Shown: in pieces, positions 45,056 through 56,135 of the stretch
Layout: every line of letters starts with the position of its first letter
Numbering within the stretch: the stretch's first letter is position 1
DNA from: Zasmidium citrigriseum
Taxonomy: Eukaryota; Ascomycota; Dothideomycetes; Mycosphaerellales; Mycosphaerellaceae
Assembly (NCBI GenBank): GCA_002786025.1
Contig: NHNW01000008.1
Span: forward strand, 682,001-746,000
Direction: 5' to 3'
Length of the DNA: 64,000 nucleotides
Notes under the pieces: generated by a model
What the model was told of the DNA's origin: nothing
The model's database searches: none
Seen by the model: the letters and a program-made list of their open reading frames with translations, nothing else
Position numbers and translations under genes: made by a program

Positions 45056-45739
45056 TGTAGGTCGCGGAGATGGCGTGTTGGAGGGACTGCGGTCCTCGTC
45101 GCTCTGACCGCCGTTCAAAACCGTCTTGTCCAGATTGGAGGGGTCCAGGAATTTTCAGTCGTTCAGCGGTCCCTAGAGCAGTGAGCTCTCGGCGATATTG
45201 GAGATCTTCCCTGCCTTGTGTTTTTGCTGTGGGCTGCTGACCACTTTGCTTACTACTGCAACCTGAGGATCAACAAATGTGATTTCAAGAAGTCCACCGC
45301 CCCGTTATTGATCAACAAAATCGATGCTGTTGTGTCTCGGCGCTGAAACGAGGTCAATGATATGCGCGTGTAACATTTCGCCGAGCGACCAGACTGACGT
45401 TTATTTAAGCTCTTGTCACGTTCCCCGAAGCCGGTAGTGGATTGATGCAATGAAGTCAAAAACCGGGCCTTAAAGCCGCAAATGTCGATAGCTTGGGGTG
45501 GAGTAATCAGACCTTCACCACCTAGGTTGTCAGGCGGATTGTAAGGTTGTTGCCAAAATTCGTCCGAAAGCATTCCGGAAGCCGACCTAAGGAATCCTGC
45601 AGACCACGAATGCAGGAATCTGACGAACCTGACGAATTAGGCCGTTCTCGTTTTCGATGGCCCAGATATCGGCGTTAACTGAAAGAATGGACTTGCCTGA
45701 AGCAAGACCATTTGAAGTCGAAAAGTTGGACGCGATCAT
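45056..45739. other. Intergenic region, 684 bp
   Basis: Between two genes on the minus strand; holds the FMN reductase promoter and the thioesterase 3' end. Nothing further seen. Confidence 0.5.
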
Positions 45740-46874
45740 TTAAAGCTTGCTTCGTGCTCCCCATTGCTGCTTTATGCGCTCTATTTCCTCTTTCTCTTCT
45801 GAAGTAGCATCTATACTTTTTGTCATTCGCAGTAATCCGTCCTGTATAGCTGTCGCGACGTGAACGCCATTGCTGTTCCATAATCGACAATTGAATAGAG
45901 CTCGTCCACTGCCTAGTCGACTGCCACTGCCTTCGAAGGCGAACCATTTGCCGGCAGGGTCGTCAAGCTCAGAATGGTTTGCTAGCGATGGTCCAAACAT
46001 GAGCGCTTTCATTGGACTGTGGAACATCACAGTGTGACAAAGGCTGGACATCTGAGTCCAGTAGTCTCCCAGCCCGAAATTATTCGCCACGATGTATAGG
46101 GAGTTTCTGTCCGAAGAGTAGAGGTGAGCGGCTAGGTGGAGATTGGGCTCAAGTGGCATGTTTCCAATGGTCCGGTAGAAGATTAGCTGACGTCGGTCGA
46201 GAGGATGTCTGTCTTTGTTGTAGTTGGTCATATCAACCTTCTGGCATTGCAGGCCAGGGAACTTGTCGTTCTGGCCAGTCTCCTTTCTTCGCTGCCAGTA
46301 GAAAGGTAGGTCCATTCCAGGCACCTCTTGGAAGTCCAGCGGGGTTTTGCCTTTCAGAACAGTACTATACTCTTTCCACAGATCGACGTGGTGTTGAGCC
46401 TCGACGTAGCTGGGCTCCGGCGTTTTGAAAGAGCAGATGCAGGTAAAGCAGATGCCCTTGCCTTCACTTTGGGTAACATTCACTGCTCGGGTACAATACG
46501 ATTTGCCGTTTCGAATGGTCTGGACTCTGTACACGAACGGTACTGAGAGCTCGCCTGCAAGTATGAAGTTGCCGGAGATGTGCTGATGGGTGTCAGCATC
46601 TTGTTCGATCTAGATCTGGCTCACGTACGTGGAGCAGAAAGCACTTGTCTACTGTTTGACTGGCAGCCCATGCTGCTTGAGCGTAGACATGAGCGCCATA
46701 GGACCGTCCAACGCCTACAGGCCCACCGGGAGCAAAGGGAGGCGCTATCGATCTAAACGTTTCGCCATCAATGGTCTCGAGTTGCATGAGCTCCGCGAAG
46801 GGGCGATAGACATTGCCGGGATGAGGTGGAAGCGGCTTTGTACGAGTTGGCCTGCCGCCGCGACCATCCTTCAT
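45740..46874 (-). CDS. Acyl-CoA thioesterase II family protein
   Basis: Hydrolyses acyl-CoA to free fatty acid and CoA; fungal members of this TesB-like group are often peroxisomal. Exons 46629..46874 and 45740..46582 (46-nt intron, GTACGT..TCAG), 362 aa, ATG at 46874. The N-terminal hot-dog domain has the typical FAPGGPVGVGRSYGAHVYAQ stretch, then HISGNFILAGELSVPFVY, RNGKSYCTRAVNVTQ and GKGICFTCICSFK. The second hot-dog domain contains SLCHTVMFHSP, WFAFEGSGSRLGSGRALF and an IQDGLLR end, with the catalytic Asp/Ser/Gln region expected there. The C-terminus ends ARSKL, and SKL is a classic type 1 peroxisomal targeting signal, so peroxisomal import is strongly suggested. Confidence 0.9.
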
Positions 46875-47631
46875 AGTGAAATGCTGTTCTGTTTGACCAA
46901 TTGATGCAAGTGTGCTTGGTGATACAGATGCAGGAAGAGACGTTGGTTGTGAGTGGAGACCCAATCCCGAGGCTAAACTCTCTCGGATACTCGGTTATAG
47001 CCGTAGTCACGTGAATGGCAGGTCTTGGCTTTCGTTGAGTTTGAGGCTCAACGGTGAAACGATCGATCAGCTCCGTGCATTATCCGCGGCGCGACCTCAC
47101 GTCGTCTGAAGGTACCGCGCGCCTGGCATTCTGCTGTTCGACCGTCGCAGCACCCGCTCACCATCGTCGACAGCACGCCGTACAGTGCGCAGCTCGCCGC
47201 GTTGGCCGCAGGATCGGTGTCGAGGCCACGCCCTTCGACCAAAAAAGCAGCTCCCATTCGCGAGGCGCCTCCGATGGCGGGGGAAGCAGCTACTGCACAT
47301 GTGCCCCCAAGTGGGTCGCTTCCCGATGATTGAACGATGAGAGGCAAGCAGCAGAGAGACAGCAGCAGCAGTCATGTCGAGCTAACCGCAGCGTCTTACT
47401 CATTTTCTTTGCGCTTTTCTTACTGCCTTTCTCCTTCGATTCCTGCTTGCTCACCTTCCTTCTCAACACCTACGCCTGGCCCTGTACCTGATCGTCGCAC
47501 CGCTGGCGGCGAGCTAAAATTTCGTATTTGCCTATTCTTTCGTTCAGATCTGGATCTGGAAGGAGCCCACAAGACGCCGATTTCAACTCCACCACGGTCC
47601 ACCTTTACCCCGGTCTATTCAATGCCAGACT
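46875..47631. other. Divergent promoter region, 757 bp
   Basis: Between the thioesterase and EamA-transporter starts. The stretch before the transporter (about 47400-47480) is pyrimidine-rich, as in many fungal promoters. Confidence 0.5.
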
Positions 47632-49173
47632 ATGAGCTTGCCCACGCCTAAGGAACAGCCGGACGACAAGGCCGCACCTGTCTCTATCGAGCGTTCAGAT
47701 TCGGCACAGAATGGAGTGCTCAGTGTAACTGCGACCCCGAAATTGGAGGGCATTCCGAAGAATCATTCTGATAGCAATGGCTTCCTCTCAGCACCGCTTT
47801 CCGGTCCCATCCGGCCGCATTCGCCAGACACATTATCGAACTTGTCTGCAGACGAGTATGAGCAGATGCATAGCGAGACGACTGCAACCCTAGAACGATC
47901 GTCCAGTAAGCCTGTGCCGACTCTACCAGGATGGCGAGGAAAGCTGCAGGCCTTCTGGATACACAACAAAGGCCTGGCGCTGATGCTCATCGCGCAAGTC
48001 TTCGGAACGGCAATGAATGTCACGACTCGCCTGTTAGAGGTTGAAGGAAACCAAGGCAAAGGTCTCCATCCCTTTCAGATTCTCTTCGCCCGCATGGGAA
48101 TCACCTTCATACTGGCGACGGGATACATGTGGTGGAAGAATACACCACACTTCCCTTTCGGAATGCCAGAAGTGCGATGGCTGCTCGTTGCTCGAGGGTT
48201 TGGGGGCTTCTTCGGTGTGTTCGGAATGTACTATTCCCTGCTGTATCTGCCTTTGGCAGACGCGACTGTCATTACTTTCCTTGCCCCTGGACTGGCGTGC
48301 TGGGCGTGTTCTCTTCTCATCAGTGAGCCCTTCACTCGGACAGAGCAGATCGGAACTCTTATATCTCTGTTTGGTGTGATCTTTATCGCGCGCCCAACGA
48401 CTCTCTTCCAAGCCCTGGGAGGCGGCAGCGATGGGCAATCAGCAGGGAGCACTGGCGATATGGTACCTGGCGCTGGGAATGGGACAGCGACTGCGGGACC
48501 TGCGGACGCTTCAAACTACGACAGCGTCACACCTGTCCAGCGCTTGAGTGCGGTCGGAATTGCATTGATCGGCGTTGCGGGATCTGTTACGGCCTTCACG
48601 ACAATACGATGGATAGGGAAGCGGGCACATCCACTCATCAGTGTGAACTACTTCGCGGCCTGGTGTACGCTTGTGTCAATAATCATGATGTTCGCTTTAC
48701 CGGGCGTTGGCTTCCTTCTACCTACGGACTTGAAAGAATGGGGCTATTTGATCTTCCTGGGAGTTTGTGGGTTCGTCATGGTGAGTGAAGTCCTCGATCA
48801 GCCGATTTGTAAACAGCTCTGACTTCCTCAGCAATTCCTTCTCGCAGCAGCCCTCGCCTATGAGAAATCTTCCCGCGCTACAAACATGACCTACACGCAA
48901 ATGCTCTTCGCCCTCGCAGCCGATAAGATCATCTTCGACCACACACCAGGCATCCTCTCGATCATCGGCTCCAGCCTGATTCTCGGCTCAGCGATCGTCG
49001 TCGCACTGCAAAAGAGCACAGATACGGCGCCCAAAGAGAGCACCGAAGGGAGTCGCATGGTGGCGGATGAGGAAGCGCAGAGGGGTTTATTGGGCGGGCT
49101 GAGGGATGTTCAGACTGGTGAAGATCACGACAGGTTACCTTTACAGGAGGTGCAACTCAGGACACTTCGATAG
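47632..49173 (+). CDS. EamA/DMT-superfamily membrane transporter
   Basis: Exons 47632..48780 and 48832..49173 (51-nt intron, GTGAGT..TCAG, phase 0), 496 aa. About 115 N-terminal residues are hydrophilic and probably cytosolic. About ten membrane segments in two EamA-type halves follow: the first from LALMLIAQVFG through LADATVITFLAPGLACW and GVIFIARP, the second from VGIALIGVAGSVTAFTTIRW through the exon-2 segments ILSIIGSSLILGSAIVVAL. A Gly/Ala/Asp-rich loop of about 45 residues separates the halves. The C-terminal tail is hydrophilic. Members move nucleotide sugars, amino acids or other small metabolites; the substrate is unknown. The start at 47632 is used because an upstream ATG (47622) is in another frame and stops at once. 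Confidence 0.88.
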
Positions 49174-49717
49174 GTGCGGGCGTCTTCGAATGGTTGATTG
49201 GCTTGGGTGTGGATATAGGTAGGAATGTGATACGTGTCATGCATTATGGGACTGAGGAAATAGACTGGGAAGCATTACGATGCGGTCAAGGCGTTGGGTA
49301 TTTTGTTACTGCAGCTCATGGAATCGAGGGCTGCTCAAAAGGATGGGACGCTAAAGGCGAGGTGTTAGGCAATGTCACATGGGACTTGATATTGCTAGCT
49401 GGGTTCTACCCCTATTCTCAAAGATTTGACCACACTGACGCTTGTATCTCAATGTCGGCCGAACCCCGTGGGAATGACCAGTCTCAGGGCCGAGGCGGAT
49501 CATGCATTGTTCGCATGTTGGCTTTCTTTGCGTCTGTCAAAGAAAGTCGGCTTTGTTCCGAGCATTGTCAACAAGGCCCCTTCATGAACAATGCGATTGT
49601 TGCAACATCAGTCAACACAACGCAGTTCACATCAGCATGGTGGTATTTATCTACCGTTCAATGGCATATCCCAACATCAGAAAGACCAGAAACCAGCACC
49701 AGGCAACCCCAACCACC
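49174..49717. other. Intergenic region, 544 bp
   Basis: Between the EamA transporter and the first member of a tandem gene pair; its right half carries promoter elements duplicated upstream of the second member. Confidence 0.5.
49588..49652 (+). promoter_or_regulatory. Duplicated promoter block, copy 1
   Basis: ACAATGCGATTGTTGC at 49588-49603 and TGGTATTTATCT at 49641-49652. Both recur upstream of the second paralogue with the same start-to-start distance of 53 bp. TATTTAT may be the TATA box. Confidence 0.55.
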
Positions 49718-50170
49718 ATGTCGAGCCAACAGCAACCCGCCGATTTCAGTCAGACGAGGCAGAGCCTACGAGACTCAATGTGGTATGATGACGGCTATGA
49801 TGATGACTATGAATATATTGCTGCGTACAACAGAGACTTAGATCGCCGTGCAGCAGACCAGTGGCGTCAAGACATGGCCCAGTGGTTTCCCGACACGAAG
49901 CACCACACCCAGAGTGATGATCAGTCGACCTGGGCACACTCTCGACGAGAGATCGAGACCGCCATCGGCGACCTATGGGCTAGAGGCACCAGATTGCGAG
50001 GATCAACTGGATATCCTGGTCCTGGGTATGATCCCTTGGTTGACCCTCGTGAGCGTGTCCATGTTCAGACGCAGCTGAGGAATGCTGTGATTGATTGGAA
50101 TGGTGCTTCGACGAGGAGTCATGTGTCTGTTGGCCCTAAGGGCGAGCCTGCCCCGGAGGATGAGGCTTGA
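49718..50170 (+). CDS. Orphan protein, tandem paralogue 1
   Basis: Single exon, 150 aa, ATG at 49718. The N-terminus is Gln/Ser/Asp/Tyr-rich. The core matches the next gene: a W-x-x-D-M-x-x-W-F-P-D-T-K stretch, then TQSDD.STWAH, a TGYPGPGY turn, VQ.QL.NAV.DWNG and a VGPKGEPAPE end. There is no signal peptide, membrane segment or catalytic motif, and I do not recognise a family. Compared with paralogue 2 it stops right after the shared core, lacking the Lys/Ala-rich tail. The strong Trp/Asp/Pro pattern shared by both copies shows protein-level constraint, so the frame is real. I chose this Met because the homology with paralogue 2 begins there (MSSQQQP versus MSNHQQP). Confidence 0.72.
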   Translation: MSSQQQPADFSQTRQSLRDSMWYDDGYDDDYEYIAAYNRDLDRRAADQWRQDMAQWFPDTKHHTQSDDQSTWAHSRREIETAIGDLWARGTRLRGSTGYPGPGYDPLVDPRERVHVQTQLRNAVIDWNGASTRSHVSVGPKGEPAPEDEA

Positions 50171-50646
50171 AGCAGCGACTACATGTTCTGGCGGCGATGT
50201 TGACCATCGTCGTGGCTACGAAGGTTGGTTGAGTAGCTGTAGATAGATCGCAGTTCAAGGTGAGGCTGGTTTCTCAGTATTGATCTTTCTCGTATCGTTT
50301 CAATTGATTTTTCTCTTGACTTAAGTCCCACCTTTCTTACACGAACCTATTACAGTGGAAAAGTCTCTTTGAACAATGCATTTGTCCAGAGATTTCCTTT
50401 GTCTTCTGCGTCAACAATGACACTTCCAGTATACTAGGAACTCTACAAAGACATTGGAATGCTTTGTTCGGCCTAGGGACCTCGAGGTCCTCGGAAACAA
50501 CGCAATTGTTGCTATAACGCTCAACGCATTGCCATATACTCCCATAGGTTGGTATTTATCTGTTGTGATCCGGGTACTTACTGACGCTTCCGAAACTTTC
50601 GAATATCAGGACTACAAGCAACAACTACCGAACAGCATCATCCACA
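50171..50646. other. Intergenic region between the tandem paralogues, 476 bp
   Basis: Contains the second copy of the promoter block described at 50497-50561. Confidence 0.5.
50497..50561 (+). promoter_or_regulatory. Duplicated promoter block, copy 2
   Basis: ACAACGCAATTGTTGC at 50497-50512 (14 of 16 matches to copy 1) and TGGTATTTATCT at 50550-50561 (identical to copy 1), again 53 bp apart. The ATG lies 150 bp downstream of the first element (130 bp in copy 1). Confidence 0.55.
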
Positions 50647-51267
50647 ATGTCGAACCACCAGCAGCCCAACTTCAATCAACCTAGCTCGAGCCGACGAGAT
50701 TCAGCGTGGACGTGGACCAGCAGCAAGTCTACCGAAGAGGAGGAGGACCAACAAATGAGGGAGGTAATGGCCGACAAATGGCGTCTCGACATGTCTAAAT
50801 GGTTCCCAGACACCAAAGACAAGACTCAAAGCGATGATGAATCGACCTGGGCGCACACGAGCGGCGAGATCAAAGTCGCACTCAACAAGCTCCGTCTCGC
50901 CGGCTGGCTAAGAGGCCATACGCACTATCCAGGCTCGGGCTACATGCCTGGTACGCTTCCTCGCGCGCGAGCTGAAGTCCAGGCTCAGCTTGAGAATGCT
51001 GTGGTCAACTGGAACGGACCTGCTACGAGGAGGATTCTGCCTGTTGGGCCGAGGGATGAGCTTGCGCCTGAGCATGAAGGCTTGACGATTGCGGAGGCTG
51101 CAGCGAAGTGCCCTGGGGAGAAAGTCGAGGTTGGCGGCGGTGAGATGATCATTGTTGCTGCTGCGAAGCGTAAGGCTGGCCGGCGTAAGGCTGGTGAGTC
51201 TCCAGGGACTGATGGTGAAGCAAAGCTCGCATGGGACTTCAGTGCACTGAATGAAACGCCATCGTAG
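50647..51267 (+). CDS. Orphan protein, tandem paralogue 2, with C-terminal extension
   Basis: Single exon, 206 aa, ATG at 50647. Residues 1-140 align along their whole length with paralogue 1, with the same Trp, Asp and Pro landmarks: W..DM.KWFPDTKDKTQSDDESTWAH, then HYPGSGY, QLENAVVNWNG and VGPRDELAPE. An extra 65 residues follow, with an LTIAEAAAK helix, an IIVAAAKRKAGRRKAG basic stretch that could act as a nuclear localisation signal, and a short acidic end. The pair arose by tandem duplication that included the promoter. Whether paralogue 1 lost the tail or paralogue 2 gained it is open. No family recognised. Confidence 0.75.
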   Translation: MSNHQQPNFNQPSSSRRDSAWTWTSSKSTEEEEDQQMREVMADKWRLDMSKWFPDTKDKTQSDDESTWAHTSGEIKVALNKLRLAGWLRGHTHYPGSGYMPGTLPRARAEVQAQLENAVVNWNGPATRRILPVGPRDELAPEHEGLTIAEAAAKCPGEKVEVGGGEMIIVAAAKRKAGRRKAGESPGTDGEAKLAWDFSALNETPS

Positions 51268-51991
51268 TTGGCCAACCCGATAGATTGTGGATCCGACGTA
51301 ATGCGGCCTTCCGGGTCCTGACCAAGATTTGTTTTCATCTTTACATCTTCATTTATTTGAGACGTTCTCCCAGGTACATGTCAATGTTGAGCTCCAGTGT
51401 AGTACGCTTTTTAATATTGCCGATGTTGATGTTGATGCTTTTCCAATGCTGACCTGGAGTCAAAGAAAAGGGAGAGGTGCTCTCGGCTGCACTTGCCCCG
51501 ACGCGCCCCTGTCCTCTGTCCTGCCAGTGCCTGCCACACTTCACGTCCTACTCCGTGTTCGCTTTCTGCTCGCTGCAAAGACCACGTCCAATTTCGATGC
51601 CGTCCATATGAGAACGCTTGGCTCTCAATACCCATGTTCAAGATCCGATGCGATCATTTCCAAATACCAGTCTCTGGCCTGCCTCTCTTTACCCTTGAAG
51701 GACAGACTGATGTGATGACTCCAGTATAATGACCGATTTGGTATATCTATTGTCTCATGAAAAAGGCTTCGGTGAGTTTTGTACTCATCAGAAGACGCCA
51801 CAGATGTCAATGAGGAGCGTTGACATGCCTTTAGCCTCGAGCAGTGCAGGCAGCGACGATAGTCCCCTTGCATCGATGGGTTACACAACATCCTGTGGCG
51901 ATCTGGAGATGAGGGTCTTCTCTTGACTCTTCACTTGCTATCTCTTCAACTTTTCTACGCCGTCCTCGATACAGTCTGAAAGCCTACAATC
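51268..51991. other. Intergenic region, 724 bp
   Basis: Between tandem paralogue 2 and the F-box-like gene. No third copy of the orphan family and no other gene seen. Confidence 0.5.
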
Positions 51992-53437
51992 ATGGCCGAT
52001 GCGATTCCCACCGAACTCATCGAACACATCTTTGAGTACGCCGCAGAATTAGACAGCCACACAGCTTCACAGATATGTCTTACAAACAAGCTGGGCCGAG
52101 GAATTGCAACCCCTATCTTATATCGCACAGTTCACATCTTCAAGCACGACACAACACCTTACGGCTTCGAGTCAGACGACCAGGAGCTTCGTGTGCCACG
52201 GATAGCAAAGCTTTGCCGTACGTTCTCGGAAAACATCGGTCTTGCACTTCACGTGCGACACATTGTCCGACACTTCGATTCCAACTCAATCCCCATGGAG
52301 TGCATCGGCGTCGAACTGTTCCAGCGAATGCGAGAACAAATGCTGAATTTCCAGCCGCTCGTGAGGGTCTCAGTGCAATTCGCACTCGCCGAGCACCGTA
52401 ACGGCACCGAAGTGGAAGACACCTTCAATACATTTCTGCTCCTCGCATGTTCCAACCTGATATCCCTCAGTATCGAAGGCCCCGAAACGGTGCAGGGCTT
52501 CGGTCACGGCTTCCTCGGTGATTTCCTAGTCAATCATCACAACATGACCCTACACAAGAGGTGGAATCCCCAGAACGACGACGAGATCCTCCATCGAGAC
52601 GGTCTCCAGAGCCTCCGCGAACTTCGTCTAAATGCCTCCGGTCGGTCAGGCCTTAGTCCCGCAATGTTGAGACTTCTGATACGCAATGCACCTCTTCACC
52701 TGCCCGGACTTAGGAAGATAACCATCGATCTCCTCACGCCGCAGAGGGACGGGATGAGATATCGACTGCCGGTGGCAGACTCACCCATCGAAGAGTTGGA
52801 AATCAAATCCTGTGGTGTAGGGTCCAGCCTCATCCATCCCCTTCTCCGTGAATGCCAGAACCTCAAGTTTCTGAGTATCACGTTCAACAAAAATGTGGAC
52901 GTGTATGGGGGTTTTGACTGGGGGAAGTTCATACTTGACTTGAAGTTGCTCACGAAGCTGGAGACTCTCCGTCTGGACTACCTCTACATGGGTCTTACTC
53001 CCAACGAGACCAATCGCGCAGGCGAGAGAAGACGAGGTCAATGCCATCCTATAACAGATCTTCGCTGCTTCTCTAACCTACGAAAACTCGCCGTACCCAA
53101 GATTGCGCTCTTCGGTCGCGCGCCTGACGAGGACGGTCTGCACCTACATACAATCTATGAGCATCGTGACCTCGCCGGCCTCCAGCCCGAGTCCCTGCAA
53201 GAATTGGAGACTTTCTGCGAGGGAGAGGAATTCTCTTCTGAGGATCTTGGTCTATTGCAGAGTCCTGGAACGGAGCGGTTGACGAATGTGACAATCTGGA
53301 ATTGCTTTTTGGAACGATGGAGGGACAGATCTGGACGGCAGGGGAGTGTGACAAGAGAGGAGCAAGAAGGAATAACTGAACCGCTTCTGATGAGACGGGG
53401 CCAATTTTCGAAGGACTCATATATTGGACTGGATTAG
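51992..53437 (+). CDS. F-box-like protein with leucine-rich C-terminal region
   Basis: Single exon, 481 aa, ATG at 51992. Residues 4-40 (IPTELIEHIFEYAAELD then a SQICLTNK helix) fit an F-box-like domain, which in SCF ubiquitin ligases binds Skp1. From about residue 145 there are repeated Leu-rich segments: NLISLSIEG, LQSLRELRLNASG, LPGLRKITIDLL, SPIEELEIKSCGV, NLKFLSITFN, KLETLRLDYL, NLRKLAVPKI, LQELETFCEG. These read as irregular LRRs and would form the substrate-recognition part. Fungal genomes contain many such F-box/LRR-like proteins and their targets are usually unknown. No signal peptide. Confidence 0.78.
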   Translation: MADAIPTELIEHIFEYAAELDSHTASQICLTNKLGRGIATPILYRTVHIFKHDTTPYGFESDDQELRVPRIAKLCRTFSENIGLALHVRHIVRHFDSNSIPMECIGVELFQRMREQMLNFQPLVRVSVQFALAEHRNGTEVEDTFNTFLLLACSNLISLSIEGPETVQGFGHGFLGDFLVNHHNMTLHKRWNPQNDDEILHRDGLQSLRELRLNASGRSGLSPAMLRLLIRNAPLHLPGLRKITIDLLTPQRDGMRYRLPVADSPIEELEIKSCGVGSSLIHPLLRECQNLKFLSITFNKNVDVYGGFDWGKFILDLKLLTKLETLRLDYLYMGLTPNETNRAGERRRGQCHPITDLRCFSNLRKLAVPKIALFGRAPDEDGLHLHTIYEHRDLAGLQPESLQELETFCEGEEFSSEDLGLLQSPGTERLTNVTIWNCFLERWRDRSGRQGSVTREEQEGITEPLLMRRGQFSKDSYIGLD

Positions 53438-53503
53438 CCGAAAAAGGTCATTATAATAAGAGGCAAGCAGTCTTTCGTCGTTATCAGTCATCTCCATCAT
53501 GAA

Positions 53504-54213
53504 TCATCCAAGCTTATTCCAATTCCAAAACGTATTCGTTGACCCCAAATGCTCCTTGGAGTAGTCCACGTATCCCGTTTGATACTGGAAACACTCGCCA
53601 TCCGCCGCCTTGCCTTTACCGTGTCCATCTCCCTTGGCACAAATCTCCATCAACTTGCGCACGCACTTCTTCTTAGCAAGGCGAGCGGGCTACAAAACAC
53701 GCATCAGCATAAATCTCAAGCCACAAGCACAAAAAGGGGCTTTGAACAACTCACCTTACACTTCTTCTTCTTACTCCCCACCTTCGCACAAGCCATGGAA
53801 TAACTATCCCCATAATGATCCACAACCGTCTTCCCCGGATCCTGCATCACAACACACCACCCATTGCTCGCAAAATCACTCGGCACCGTCAACGCCGCCT
53901 TGCTACATAACTTGTTGATCGCCCGCGGCATGAACTTGTTCTTGGCTTTGCATTTCGGCTTCCAGTTCTTTTTCGTGCCGACCCCGCCCGCGATTCCCAT
54001 GCCCGAGAGGTCGAGGGAGCCCAAGTTGGGGAGTTTTTGGGGGCGTGGTTTGGCGCCGGGTTTCTTTTGTTTGGCGGGTTTGGGTTGGGAGTTTGCTTTT
54101 TTGGCGGCGGCGGCGATGGCGTCGTTGAGACGGTCGGGGGAGGGGTCTGCGGCGGCGAGGGTGAGGGTTGTGAAGGTGAGGAGGGAGAGGAGGATGCTGA
54201 GGAGGTGTTTCAT
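53504..54213 (-). CDS. Secreted basic cysteine-containing protein
   Basis: Exons 53755..54213 and 53504..53689 (65-nt intron, GTGAGT..GTAG, phase 0), 214 aa. The ATG at 54213 opens a signal peptide (MKHLLSILLSLLTFTTLTLAA); the longer upstream frame would bury it. A Lys/Pro-rich linker of about 50 residues follows. The conserved-looking part then has about eight Cys: PKCKAK, INKLCSK, GWCVVMQDPG, SMACAK, KKKCK, KKKCVRK, EICAKG and GECFQ. It ends in a Trp/Asn-rich tail. Strong positive charge and the Lys-rich clusters suggest binding to acidic surfaces or chitin-like polymers, but no family is recognised. The second exon is required to complete the Cys pattern. Candidate apoplastic or antimicrobial protein. 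Confidence 0.75.
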
Positions 54214-56135
54214 GGTTGTGGTTGATTCAGGGGTATGGACGGCCGTTGCGGATTGGTCTCGAGTGCGCGATTGCAATTCTCCAAATGAAGGATGTGCTTC
54301 TGCGTAGATGTCATGCGAAGGCATTCGATGCTATACTCCAGCGCCAAGGCTTATTGTCACTGTCATGCGGTTAACGTCAAAGAATGATGATGCTGGGGAT
54401 ATTTGAACAAAGATTTTTGCCTTCTTATTGACACCTCTCTTCGATATGCGACACAAAGAAAGTATCGTCTTCTGATGTACTTGATCTGAAGACGGCGTCA
54501 TGAAAGTAATCGTTGGAGAAATGCATCCGGTCTTGTGAAGTGCAGGATGTGTTGGATTCGGAGGCCCGTTGAAGATTGAAGCTCACGTTCTGAATTTGGC
54601 GGACAACAATGGCTTTGATGAGATGAAGGAAAGATGGAGGAGGAATGTAGAACCAACCTTACCTGTAATAGCTTCTTGCCAGACGAGTCTTTTCAAAAAC
54701 TAACGACCCACCAACAGAAGGCTTCCTGCCATGCTCACGGATTCACTTTTCCGACGTGCTGAGACTCTAGACAGCTGGCTTGGCTTCCAGTGTCAGGGTA
54801 TTATCAGGGGTCGCATACAGCCTTCTCGTACCTCGTACGGCTGATCGATTTCAAGTGGATCATCACCGAGTCCCGTGCTTCCAAGGAAAATAAATCAGTC
54901 GTTCCTCCAAGTGAATGGTCTGCACTTGGTCCGCCAGGAGGAGGAACAACGGAATGATCAACGGAGATGACGAAGAGATGTGTTGAATCATTGGGCCCAA
55001 TCTGATCGTCGAGGTCCTCTGAGATGCCTTGTGAAGGGTAAAGCTTTCGTGGAGGCAGTGTGGATATGTTTCCTGCCGGTCTAGGAAAACTTGCCGCATT
55101 GTCGTCGACTTGGCGGAGGCTTTTCTTGTGTCCAGCTGCCTATGAGTTGCCTGCTTCGATAAGATTGGTGCTGCACATCTCATGCTGCCTGTCCTTCCTG
55201 CCTGAGGCTGACATTCGTAAAAGCAATGGCCCCTTCCTTCTCGCTCCGCGGAGCACAAAGAGGACTCATTTCGCATCTTTCGTACTCGCCACGTCGCCAC
55301 AATGAACTGCACTTCCCATGACATGGTCACTGCTATAGTGTGACGTTCGGAGCGGCGACATTCCGGCGTTGTGGCAGAGTGTATCAGAATGATTGAGTCG
55401 CGGAGGGAACTGCGGCTGTGCGAAGCTGTGCCTCAGGCCGGACAGCTTACGACGTTTCAAGGAGTTCTCAGCTGAACAGGGGCTGCGGACGCGAATGAGT
55501 GGTTTTTTACTCCGAGAGTGAAAGTCTATAGCGCGTATAGGATATGGTAGAGGGCAGACGAGGGTGGCAAATGAATGAGTGAGGCTGTGAAGCGTCAGTG
55601 ATCGTATTGATTAATGAATTGATGGGGCATTGGAGGGTGAGGAGTGGACGTGAGCACGGCGAAGGCGAGCCCGTGAAGTCGCTAGCGGAGCGCCAAGCCT
55701 CGCTGGGCCCGAGCTCAACTGCGAGCTGCGCTGCGCTGCGTCGCCCGACCACCAGTGACCACTGCCGCCGCCCAAATCGCCGTCCATCGAGCTGTCAACA
55801 CCATCAGACCGCAAACACCTCCTCCATCGCAGCAGCAATCCGCTCCGCCGCTGCTACCAGATCTGCCCGCCCCGTGAATACAGCGTCTCGCTCGTTGCGG
55901 TGAGCGTGTGGCCTAACAAACAACACAGCCATCGGACGGGAGCCAACCGGCGAGGTAGGTAGATCGGCAGCCGCTAGCAACTCTCCAAGCCTCTCAACTT
56001 CCCTCCCTTAAACGCCATCGCCATCCAGCAAACACACCCCATCCACACCCCATCACCACCCACCGCGCCGCCGCCAGCACCACCGCTCACACCACACACT
56101 CTCTGGTCCGAGGCTCTCGTTGACCCGTCGCGCAG
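54214..56135. other. Intergenic region, 1.9 kb, upstream of Rho1
   Basis: Divergent promoters of the basic secreted protein gene and the Rho1 gene. The right 450 bp are C-rich (many CACC/CATC tracts), typical of the 5' UTR of a highly expressed fungal gene. No credible gene inside. Confidence 0.5.

Noticed and set aside
45056..45118. Longer N-terminus of the FMN reductase (to 45118) and of the thioesterase (to 46964)
   Set aside because: These extensions begin at TTG codons and are not conserved in character; the first ATGs at 45055 and 46874 fit the families.
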